Part shown: positions 45,697 to 52,614 of the stretch, in pieces
Position numbering within the stretch: position 1 is the stretch's first letter
Layout of the letters: the number at the start of each line of letters is the position of its first letter
Assembly (NCBI GenBank): GCA_002344965.1
Contig: DDUU01000037.1
Location: 62,001 to 126,000 of the forward strand
Source of the DNA: Candidatus Tepidiaquacellales bacterium UBA2330
GTDB taxonomy: Bacteria > Bacteroidota > Ignavibacteria > Tepidaquicellales > Tepidaquicellaceae
Direction: 5' to 3'
Length of the DNA stretch: 64,000 nt
Notes under the pieces: model-generated
What the model was told of the DNA's origin: nothing
The model's input: only the letters and a program-made list of their open reading frames with translations
Database searches by the model: none
Translations under genes and position numbers: made by a program

Positions 45697-46451
45697 TTTA
45701 ATTTACCCTCCCTTGTCGCATAGTTTTGTTCCGGAATAAAATATGCAGAGTCCAAATGCATACTTTCGTATGTCTCACATATTTCATGAAGTAACTCAAT
45801 CAAAGCTGTTGTATTTTCCAAAGGAATTGCTCGTCCTTCAAGGTTTCCTACGCATACTTCAGAGAGTCCACCACTGTCTGCATTTGGGTGTCTGTTATCT
45901 GTAGAAATTAAAACTGTTCCGCCGGTAATTCTCGGATGAAGTAAATTTACATACACGCCTTTTAAAGTGCATACAGGTTCATCATATTCATAAATTACAC
46001 CTGATTGAAAACTACCTTCGTAAACATCGTGGTATGGTTTATAAAATTTATAAGCATAGATTCTCGAGTTCATAATAACCAATGAGAAATCTGTATCACT
46101 GAATGCTTTTATCAGATCCAAAAAGCCTTCGCCTGCAAGTTTTTTCCTGTAGTGAGTCTGAAGGTTCACTTGCTCTTTATTGTACAGATCATTTACTTTT
46201 TCAATTGCCTCTTTAAGCTGAAGATCGAATACTGATTTTAATTGCTTTGCGGATTTAATGAAATCAATTTCAGACTCCAGTATGATTTCTTTTACTTTGA
46301 TTGTATCCTGCTTGGATGCCAAGAGCCTCAAATATACTTCGTTGAATGAGAGATCTTTAATAACAGATTCTTCCAAAGTATTTTCAAGTTCTGAATTATC
46401 TTCAGTGTCTTTTGAATTTATTTTATTTAGAAATGATTTAATATTTTCCAT
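45684..46451 (-). CDS. E2-like conjugating enzyme, UBL operon
   Basis: 255 residues. A helical, coiled N-terminal region (about 1-105) is followed by an E2/UBC-like fold. The segment TDNRHPNADSGGLSEVCVGN has H188-P189-N190 and Cys200, the HPN...C layout of the E2 active site, and a C-terminal helix follows (ALIELLHEICETYESMHLDS). It lies between UBL and E1-like genes. The fold call rests on the HPN-x9-C motif and on context. Confidence 0.7.
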   Translation of the reverse strand: MENIKSFLNKINSKDTEDNSELENTLEESVIKDLSFNEVYLRLLASKQDTIKVKEIILESEIDFIKSAKQLKSVFDLQLKEAIEKVNDLYNKEQVNLQTHYRKKLAGEGFLDLIKAFSDTDFSLVIMNSRIYAYKFYKPYHDVYEGSFQSGVIYEYDEPVCTLKGVYVNLLHPRITGGTVLISTDNRHPNADSGGLSEVCVGNLEGRAIPLENTTALIELLHEICETYESMHLDSAYFIPEQNYATREGKLKWTA

Positions 46452-46476
46452 GTTGATCTTAAAAGTTTATAAAAGA

Positions 46477-46505
46477 CGGAGCAAGGTAAGGATCCGCTTG
46501 CTCCG
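46477..46505 (-). terminator. Attenuator-like hairpin between UBL and E2 genes
   Basis: CGGAGCAAG (46477-46485) and CTTGCTCCG (46497-46505) form a perfect 9-bp stem with an 11-nt loop. On the minus strand TCTTTTATAAACTTTT follows. It is placed right after the UBL stop, so it could end most transcripts there and give more UBL than enzyme. Confidence 0.6.
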
Positions 46506-46542
46506 GTTGGATTAGTCATTGGAGGATATTTAGGTTGTGCAT

Positions 46543-46800
46543 TTATGCAGCTGCTACATTGTAGCGGACAATGGAGAGTGGCTCTGAATAATTTCCATTT
46601 TCAACTTCAGTACTTGAGATATTCTTACCGCCTGCATCGAATATATCAAACTTGCCGATTTGATTCTCACGGGCAATCGATTTTATTTTTTCTACAAGCG
46701 CTATTCCGATTGTGTCTGTTACGTCGTATTCTTTTGTATTACATTTTACAAAGGTTTTACTGGCTGTAGCTGTGCCGTTACCTGATTCTGGGTCCCACAT
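46543..46800 (-). CDS. Candidate ubiquitin-like (beta-grasp) protein
   Basis: 85 residues. The pattern strand (KTFVKCNTKEYDVTD), helix (IGIALVEKIKSIARENQI), strand (KFDIFDAGG), strand (LSIVRYNV) fits a beta-grasp fold. It ends in RYNVAAA, not Gly-Gly. A strong Shine-Dalgarno (AAAGGAG, 46809-46815) lies 8 bp before the ATG. It is the first of the UBL, E2, E1, JAB series. Identification is mainly by size, predicted fold and context. Confidence 0.6.
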   Translation of the reverse strand: MWDPESGNGTATASKTFVKCNTKEYDVTDTIGIALVEKIKSIARENQIGKFDIFDAGGKNISSTEVENGNYSEPLSIVRYNVAAA

Positions 46801-46860
46801 TTTTTAACTCCTTTTATGATTTAGGTTTATGAATAATTTGATTTTGTTCTGTTTGTAAAT

Positions 46861-47178
46861 TTATAAAGCGGAAAGTTCGGGCAGATCTTCAAGGAAATAA
46901 TCTGGCAGATTAGGTTCTGCCGGTTTAAAATGACTTGCTGTATTTCTTTGAGGAATATCCTGAGTATTAATATCTGATTCCTCCAGGGACACTTTCATGT
47001 CATCATAGGCATAGTCAGAGTCATCGGATGAATCTGTGTCATCATGTGAGTCTTCATACAGGTTAAATGTATCACATGCGAGTTCTTCAGCTTCTTCTTC
47101 AGATTCTGCATATACGAAACCAGAAAGGTTTGCATACTGAGTATAACTGTAGGGTATTTTTACGAAATATTTGTTCAT
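46861..47178 (-). CDS. Unknown acidic protein at the head of the UBL operon
   Basis: 105 residues, not recognised. The N-terminal strand-rich part (MNKYFVKIPYSYTQYANLSG, then AESEEEAEELACDTF) is followed by a very acidic Asp/Ser stretch. It is the first gene of the minus-strand run and lies 60 bp before the UBL. It might be a modifier partner or target; this is inference. Confidence 0.5.
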   Translation of the reverse strand: MNKYFVKIPYSYTQYANLSGFVYAESEEEAEELACDTFNLYEDSHDDTDSSDDSDYAYDDMKVSLEESDINTQDIPQRNTASHFKPAEPNLPDYFLEDLPELSAL

Positions 47179-47521
47179 GGTCTTTTAAAAATTTAAAGTT
47201 GACTAGTCATAGATATTATACCAGAAAAAAGGTGCTTGGGGGAAATTTACATTTACAATTGAAATAGAATAATTTAATTTTGTAAATATTTAATAACAGC
47301 TCTTCTTCCATAACGGCTTTGAGCAAAAAATAAATGAAGGATGAAAAATATAAAAGAATACACGGATATATTTTTTAATGAAAAAGCTCTCCTCAAAAAT
47401 TTAAAAGTTTTAGTCTTTTTCTATAACTTTCAGAAATTAACATTATCATTATTTATTATTGATGTTTCTTAATCAAAAAAGTTTTTTCAAAAATCCATTT
47501 AAAAAATTTAAATTAATAATT
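47179..47521. other. Divergent intergenic region
   Basis: Should hold promoters for the UBL operon (minus) and the repeat protein (plus). An in-frame ATG at 47459 would extend the repeat protein by 21 residues without a signal-peptide character. Confidence 0.4.
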
Positions 47522-49582
47522 ATGAGAAAGAGAAATTCCATATTTGTTGCAGTTTTTATCTGTTTTTATTTTCTCCATTTTACGTTGAATATTGAAAATT
47601 GCAAAGCGCAGTGGGAGCAGACGAACGGAATTTATGGAGGAAGATCTGTGAATTCCCTTGCAACTTCCGGCAGTAACATATTTGCCGGGACTAATATTGG
47701 AGTTTACCTCTCCACCAATAATGGCGCTACCTGGACGCAGACGGCACTGAATAATCGGAATGTGCGGTCCCTTGCAACTTCCGGTAGCAATATATTTGCT
47801 GGCACTGATGGTAATGGTGTTTATCTCTCCACCAATAACGGCGCAAACTGGACGCATACAGCGCTAAATACTCAAAGTGTAAATTCCTTTGCATTCTCCG
47901 GCAGCAACATATTTGCCGGGACTGATAATTATGGTGTTTATTTCTCCACAAATAACGGCACAAGCTGGACGCAGACGGCGCTAAATACTCACAGTGTGAA
48001 TTCACTTGCATTTTCCGGTAGCAATATATTTGCAGGGACTTATGGATATGGTGTTTATCTCTCTACCAATAACGGCATAAGCTGGACGCATACAGCGTTG
48101 GAAAATCGAACTGTGCTGTCCCTTGCAACTTTCGGCAGCAACATATTTGCAGGAACTAATAGTTATGGTGTTTATCTTTCCACCAATAACGGCATAAGTT
48201 GGACGCAGACGGGACCTAATAATCAAACTGTGAAATCCCTTGCAACTTTCGGCAGCAGCATATTTGCAGGGACTAATATTGGAGTTTACCTCTCCACCAA
48301 TAATGGCGCAAGTTGGACGCAAACGGCGCTGAATACTCAAAATGTATACTATCTTGCAACTTTCGGCAGCAGCATATTTGTCGGGACTGGTAATGGTGTT
48401 TATCTTTCCACCAATAATGGATCAAGCTGGACGCTTACTGGGCTGAATAATCAAGATGTGACTTCCCTTGCAATTTCTGGCAGCAGCATATTTGCAGGGA
48501 CTGAAATTGGAGTTTACCTTTCCACCAATAACGGCATAAGTTGGATGCAGACTGCGTTGGATACCCAACATGTGCGGTCCCTTGCAACTTCCGGCAGCAG
48601 CATATTTGCTGGCACTGATGGTAATGGTGTTTATCTCTCCACCAATAACGGCTCAAGTTGGACACAGACAGCGCTGTCTGGTCATCATGTGACTTCACTT
48701 GCAACTTCTGGCAGCAACATATTTGCAAGTGGTAGTTTTTATGGTGTATATCTCTCCATAAATAACGGCATAAGTTGGACGCAGATGGGGCCGAGTAATC
48801 AAGGTGTGACTTCCCTTGCAATTTCTGGCAGCAGCATATTTGCAGGGACTGATAATGGAATTTACCTTTCCACAAATAATGGCGCAAGCTGGACTCAAAC
48901 GGCGCTGAATACTCAAAATGTATACTCCCTTGCAATTTCCGGCACTAACATATTTGCTGGGGTTGTTAATGGTATTGTTATTGATCATGGTGTTTATCTC
49001 TCCACTAATAACGGTACAAGCTGGACGCAGACAGCGCTTAATAATCAAGATGTATTCACCCTTGCAATTTCCGGCAGCAACTTATTTGCAGGAGGTAGTT
49101 TTGGTGTTTATCTCTCCACAAACAACGGTACAAGCTGGAATGAGTGGAATTCGGGATTACCGGAAAGCGGCACCGGAACTTTTGTACGTGCATTACTAAC
49201 TGCTGAGAGTGGTTATCTTTTTGCAGGAACTTACGGTTACTCAGTATTGCGACGCCTGGTCTCGCAAGTTGGAATTACAGTTGTTTCAACTGAAGTCCCC
49301 GAGCAATTCAGTCTTAAGCAAAACTATCCTAACCCATTCAATCCGACAACAAAAATCAATTATGAATTACGAGTTACGAGTTATACAAAACTTTCTGTGT
49401 ATGACATTATGGGTAGGGAAGTAACAACTCTTGTAAATGAAAAGCAAAGTCCGGGAACGTATCAGGTTGAGTTTGATGCAGGCCTGCTAGGGCAGGGAAG
49501 CGGGTTTGCGAGCGGGGTTTATTTCTATAAACTTGAGACAGCTGATTTTACGGATGTGAAGCGGATGATGCTTGTTAAATAA
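47522..49582 (+). CDS. Type IX-secreted tandem-repeat (BNR/propeller-like) protein
   Basis: 686 residues from ATG at 47522, chosen because a signal peptide starts there (MRKRNSIFVAVFICFYFLHF, cut after ENCKAQ). Thirteen near-identical 38-39-residue repeats (IFAGTNIGVYLSTNNGATWT-like; one has a 6-residue insertion, IVIDH region) plus a partial fourteenth form one or two beta-propellers. The C-terminus is a type A sorting domain (NYPNPFNPTTKINYELRV, SGVYFYKLETADF). DNA-level repeat identity is high, so it is prone to recombine. It is unusual cargo for an element: likely surface adhesion or receptor. Confidence 0.85.
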   Translation: MRKRNSIFVAVFICFYFLHFTLNIENCKAQWEQTNGIYGGRSVNSLATSGSNIFAGTNIGVYLSTNNGATWTQTALNNRNVRSLATSGSNIFAGTDGNGVYLSTNNGANWTHTALNTQSVNSFAFSGSNIFAGTDNYGVYFSTNNGTSWTQTALNTHSVNSLAFSGSNIFAGTYGYGVYLSTNNGISWTHTALENRTVLSLATFGSNIFAGTNSYGVYLSTNNGISWTQTGPNNQTVKSLATFGSSIFAGTNIGVYLSTNNGASWTQTALNTQNVYYLATFGSSIFVGTGNGVYLSTNNGSSWTLTGLNNQDVTSLAISGSSIFAGTEIGVYLSTNNGISWMQTALDTQHVRSLATSGSSIFAGTDGNGVYLSTNNGSSWTQTALSGHHVTSLATSGSNIFASGSFYGVYLSINNGISWTQMGPSNQGVTSLAISGSSIFAGTDNGIYLSTNNGASWTQTALNTQNVYSLAISGTNIFAGVVNGIVIDHGVYLSTNNGTSWTQTALNNQDVFTLAISGSNLFAGGSFGVYLSTNNGTSWNEWNSGLPESGTGTFVRALLTAESGYLFAGTYGYSVLRRLVSQVGITVVSTEVPEQFSLKQNYPNPFNPTTKINYELRVTSYTKLSVYDIMGREVTTLVNEKQSPGTYQVEFDAGLLGQGSGFASGVYFYKLETADFTDVKRMMLVK

Positions 49583-49610
49583 TTTTGATGAAAATACATC
49601 AGGAAAAAAA

Positions 49611-49641
49611 TGCAGAGTTCAATAATGGCTCTGCTTTTTTT
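49611..49641 (+). terminator. Terminator after the repeat protein
   Basis: GCAGAG (49612-49617) and CTCTGC (49629-49634) form a stem followed by a T tract, directly abutting a decayed att copy. Confidence 0.75.
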
Positions 49642-49680
49642 GTAATAGCAGGTCAGCAGTTCAAATTTGCTCTCCAGCTC
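49642..49680 (+). repeat. Decayed tRNA-Thr 3'-end copy 1 (old att)
   Basis: 39 bp matching the att core from GTAAT to CCAGCTC, with one base deleted and two substitutions. The following GAAGTAATAA and a degraded terminator parallel the sequence after the perfect copy at 52504. Confidence 0.85.
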
Positions 49681-49897
49681 GAAGTAATAATTAACACTGA
49701 ATTAATCCTTTAGGGTTTTTTGTTTTAGTACGGTAGGTTTTATGAAAACAATGTTAAGTGAAAATGATTTAAAGGAAAGTTGGAATGATTGGGATTTTTT
49801 TATTTAGCGTATATTAGTTAAAATTAATTATTAGAATACTAATGTAAATATTTATTAACGAACAAAATTCATATTTTTGGTCAATTAATGTATTAAC
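49681..49897. other. Short gap, remains of a tRNA terminator
   Basis: CACTGAATTAATCCTTTAGGGT is a degenerate form of the terminator behind the intact att site (here given only as its first and last parts: CACTGAATTA ... TTTAGGGT). Nothing else seen. Confidence 0.4.
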
Positions 49898-51154
49898 TTG
49901 AATATTGAATCTACTTCGTTTGACAATTTCATAAATAATTTTTTCTACCCACTTTTATCTGGACTACTTATTGCACTTATTGTATTTGTTATAAAACAAT
50001 TTAAAAAAATTAAGATATGGTATAAAAAATTGAGGTATAAGTTTTTTCCATTGGATGCAAAAATAGTTTTTTCTCTAGAATATAAAGAAGGTCTAAAAAC
50101 TGAAAGTTATTTTGCAGAACTAAAAAAGCAATTCAACTCATTAAATGAAAGAACTGGAATTTTTAAAAATGATAAAATTGTGGACATTTCTGGTATTTAT
50201 AACATTACTAATATTAAAGACGCAGAAGAGTTTTTATTAAGTAAAAATGTAGATATGCTGATTTGGGGAAGATTTAGTACGGATGATCTTAAAATTAATG
50301 GTGAACTTATCAATATTCCAGAGTTTAACTTCCAATACAAATACTTGAATGATAAAGATAATCGTATTGGTAAATTTGTAAATTTAGACGTATCTTCCAG
50401 AATGAAATTGCAGAAATTCAATCCCATCAAGGATAAAAACTCATTAACAGATATACAAATACTTTCTAAAAGCGTTTTTGATTCGGCAAGTTATATATTA
50501 GCAATAACTCTAAAGCTGTATGGAAGAACTAAAGAAAGCACAGACTACCTTGAGAGATTATTCAATAATATTTCTGACCCCAATAATAGATTTAAAAACT
50601 CTCTCATTCCACATCTTATGAATAATTATGAAATATTAATTGGATCTTTTGTAAGCAAGATTAATCCGAATGTAAAAGAAGGAATGAAATATTGTGAAAG
50701 TTATTGCAGAATTGATCATAGTTCTGTTTGGGTATTGTGCAATTTGGCTTATTGCAAATATTCACTAGGATTTATTTCCGAAGCAGATGCTATAATTGAA
50801 AAAGCATACCTTATTGATCCAACTTACCCAAGTTGTCAATTAAATTTAGCTTTTAAGATGATTCGTGAAAAAAACTATAAAAGAGCTTTTAAGCTTTATG
50901 ATAAATTTTTTAATAAAAATTTAGAATGGTTAGATCAAATAAACTTTTCTCACATGGAAGTTATTGATTTTTTTGAGCAAGAGTTTGCCAAGCTTCGAGA
51001 CCCAGCTTTACTATATGGAAGTGCTATTCTGAATTATATTTTTGGTGATAAAGAAACCGCAAAAGAAGATTTTGTTAGATTTTTAAAACTTGCTGACACT
51101 GTTAAAATGAAGGAAATGGTTAGAAAGGCGAAAACTTTAGTTAACAAATGTTAA
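49898..51154 (+). CDS. Unknown membrane-anchored protein with TPR-like C-terminus
   Basis: 418 residues, not recognised. TTG start. One membrane helix (LLSGLLIALIVFVIKQF, about 18-34) and a basic stop-transfer (KKIKIWYKKLRYK) place the rest in the cytoplasm. A middle domain (about 55-150: LSKNVDMLIWGRF) is followed by TPR-like helix pairs (VLCNLAYCKYSLGFISEADA, and NLAFKMIREKNYKRAFKLYD). It sits alone between two decayed att copies, so it may be the cargo of an older integration. Confidence 0.6.
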   Translation: MNIESTSFDNFINNFFYPLLSGLLIALIVFVIKQFKKIKIWYKKLRYKFFPLDAKIVFSLEYKEGLKTESYFAELKKQFNSLNERTGIFKNDKIVDISGIYNITNIKDAEEFLLSKNVDMLIWGRFSTDDLKINGELINIPEFNFQYKYLNDKDNRIGKFVNLDVSSRMKLQKFNPIKDKNSLTDIQILSKSVFDSASYILAITLKLYGRTKESTDYLERLFNNISDPNNRFKNSLIPHLMNNYEILIGSFVSKINPNVKEGMKYCESYCRIDHSSVWVLCNLAYCKYSLGFISEADAIIEKAYLIDPTYPSCQLNLAFKMIREKNYKRAFKLYDKFFNKNLEWLDQINFSHMEVIDFFEQEFAKLRDPALLYGSAILNYIFGDKETAKEDFVRFLKLADTVKMKEMVRKAKTLVNKC

Positions 51155-51324
51155 AAGCCCAGTTTTTTATTATATTGGTACGCTGGAAAATGGATTTTCA
51201 AAATAATTTTAGGTAGATCTTATTACATTTCTGGTTTGAATTCTGTTTTCTTTTACCTGTCTTAATTTAATTTTTTACTTCAAGTTTTTCATGATCATTT
51301 AAAGTTAACCAATAAGTTTTGAAT

Positions 51325-51361
51325 TAATCATAAGCTGCATTTCAAATCTGCTCACCATCTC
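51325..51361 (+). repeat. Decayed tRNA-Thr 3'-end copy 2 (old att)
   Basis: TTTCAAATCTGCTCACCATC matches the att core with one change; the left half is more altered. The next bases (GGTGTAATAAAATACCCTG) parallel the sequence after the perfect att at 52504. Confidence 0.82.
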
Positions 51362-51374
51362 GGTGTAATAAAAT

Positions 51375-51400
51375 ACCCTGAATTAATATTTCAGGGTTTT
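51375..51400 (+). terminator. Terminator behind decayed att copy 2
   Basis: ACCCTGAA (51375-51382) and TTCAGGGT (51390-51397), then T residues. It is a copy of the tRNA-Thr terminator. Confidence 0.75.
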
Positions 51401-51548
51401 ATTTTTTAGTATTACAAAATATTAATGGAGAATGGGTTTCGAAATATATCCAATGATCACTCCAGTAGTACCTTAATTTTGGCTAAGCTATATAATTTGT
51501 CATTAAGGTAATACCTGTTTAATATATGGTATTTTATTATATTGCCAT

Positions 51549-51725
51549 ATGCCAAGACCAATACTAATTATCAGACCGGAAAAAGAAATACTGAAAAAGA
51601 TCAGAGCTGCAGAAATAGCATTAAGATTAACCCCGTATGGAAGTGTGCGAGAAGCAGTTGTAAAAGAATTGGAGAAACTGAATAAGGATTTAGAGGAAAT
51701 TAAACCCCATGTAAAAATTTTTTAA
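51549..51725 (+). CDS. Small basic protein, 58 aa
   Basis: 58 codons from ATG at 51549, too short for many gene finders. It has a strand-like start (MPRPILIIRPEKEI) and helix-rich rest (IRAAEIALRLTPYGSVREAV), with Lys/Glu coiled C-terminal part. It resembles small antitoxin-like or DNA-binding proteins in size and layout, but no family is recognised. Confidence 0.4.
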   Translation: MPRPILIIRPEKEILKKIRAAEIALRLTPYGSVREAVVKELEKLNKDLEEIKPHVKIF

Positions 51726-51772
51726 AATTTCTTATTTTGATTTTAAAAACAAATTTTATATTTTTGTATTGT

Positions 51773-51886
51773 AATAAAGTCTCCACGACCAAGAAGGTCA
51801 ATAAAACTTAAACTAATTCCCGAGCTTATAAAATTCGTAGGGATGCAACATTAGATGCAAGTTTCGTTGACCTTCTTTGCTTTATT
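51773..51886 (+). ncRNA. Possible structured RNA or leader
   Basis: Nested complementary arms: AATAAAG (51773-51779) with CTTTATT (51880-51886), and the 11-bp AAGAAGGTCAA (51791-51801) with TTGACCTTCTT (51867-51877). A smaller TCCC/GGGA pair lies inside. It ends 37 bp before the 112-aa gene. It could be a leader for that gene or a free RNA. Confidence 0.45.
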
Positions 51887-51923
51887 TGGAGGTATTTTAT
51901 TAATAAATTAAAATAAAATTAAT

Positions 51924-52262
51924 ATGGAAACATTGGTAGTAAAAGATTTCCTGGGATATGAGATTTTACTTTCAGATTTTTGGAAACAAGCACATCCCCA
52001 AATTATTGATGTATTAGAAAATGCAACTGGAAAAGTTATAACTAACAAATGCAATTTCTATTTTAAGTTTGAATCACCAGATAGCATAGTTTATACATCT
52101 GTTCAAACGAGTGAGAATCTAGGAAAAAATGATTCGGTAACTGGCTTTAGCTATAAGCAGTCCGATCAAGTAGGTATGTACAAAAACGCTAAATCAACTG
52201 GAGACAGACTTCCAAATGTTAAGTATATAATTAATCCAAAGTTCCAAGACTATGTTAAATAG
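51924..52262 (+). CDS. Unknown small protein, 112 aa
   Basis: Not recognised. Mixed alpha/beta composition (VVKDFLGYEILLSDFWKQAH, then NFYFKFESPDSIVYTS), no membrane segment and no Cys motif. The ATG follows a structured region with long complementary arms. It lies between a decayed att copy and attR, as possible leftover cargo. Confidence 0.5.
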   Translation: METLVVKDFLGYEILLSDFWKQAHPQIIDVLENATGKVITNKCNFYFKFESPDSIVYTSVQTSENLGKNDSVTGFSYKQSDQVGMYKNAKSTGDRLPNVKYIINPKFQDYVK

Positions 52263-52390
52263 TATATGATCTAAATTGATTAATTATTGTATCTAAATAA
52301 GCTGCAACTGTTCTGGTGTCTTTATTATTCTTTAGCCAATGCAGTTGCTGCATATCTATCCCCAATATTGATATAATTTTCTTATTATAT

Positions 52391-52412
52391 ATGTTAGCAG
52401 ATTTGTTAGCAG
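52391..52412 (+). repeat. Right arm-type repeat pair
   Basis: TGTTAGCAG at 52392 and 52404 (period 12), in the same orientation and spacing as the left pair. A weaker third match (TATTAGCAC) follows. Confidence 0.75.
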
Positions 52413-52503
52413 TTTAGGCAAAATATTAGCACAAAATAATCGATTTTGGACACCTATAAACTGCGAAAACAGCAAAATTTTAACGTTATTAAAGGTATAA
52501 ATA

Positions 52504-52549
52504 TGATTCGTAATCAGCAGGTCAGCAGTTCAAATCTGCTCACCAGCTC
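52504..52549 (+). repeat. attR (displaced tRNA-Thr 3' end)
   Basis: 46 bp identical to attL. The 5' half of a tRNA is missing, so this is not a tRNA gene. A strong terminator follows. Confidence 0.94.
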
Positions 52550-52560
52550 GGAGTAATAAA

Positions 52561-52590
52561 AAACCCTGAAAATAATCTTTCAGGGTTTTT
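52561..52590. terminator. Original tRNA-Thr terminator, now shared
   Basis: AAACCCTGAAA (52561-52571) and TTTCAGGGTTT (52578-52588) form a perfect 11-bp stem. It also lies at the end of the convergent minus-strand gene. Confidence 0.88.
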
Positions 52591-52614
52591 GTGTAATAGA
52601 AAACTAATCTTTAA

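Larger units (their letters stand above)
29099..52549. mobile_element. 23.4-kb integrative element in tRNA-Thr(CGT)
   Basis: A perfect 46-bp direct repeat (29099-29144 and 52504-52549) bounds the region. A tyrosine recombinase and an excisionase-like gene lie just inside the left end. Paired 12-bp-period repeats lie inside both ends. Contents: polymerase-like protein, type ISP restriction-modification with a HEPN-like gene, Gam/OB/DUF932 genes, a UBL-E2-E1-JAB operon, and a type IX cargo protein. No conjugation, relaxase, capsid or terminase gene is visible, so it is probably a mobilisable or satellite-like element rather than a full ICE or phage. Confidence 0.92.

Noticed and set aside
47513..49048. 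Several open frames of 94-166 codons antisense to the repeat protein
   Set aside because: They repeat because the sense repeats do; their Cys/Ser/Tyr-rich translation has no start context or domain.
47645..49150. Regular repeats that might suggest a CRISPR array
   Set aside because: Units of 114-117 bp are translated in frame into propeller blades, with no unique spacers and no cas genes.
52281..52380. Minus-strand frame reading MQQLHWLKNNKDTRTVAAYL
   Set aside because: Looks somewhat protein-like but is short, ends quickly, and has no ribosome-binding site; could be a gene remnant.
52504..52549. Possible second tRNA gene at the right end
   Set aside because: Only the 3' part is present; acceptor 5' strand and D arm are missing, so it is attR.
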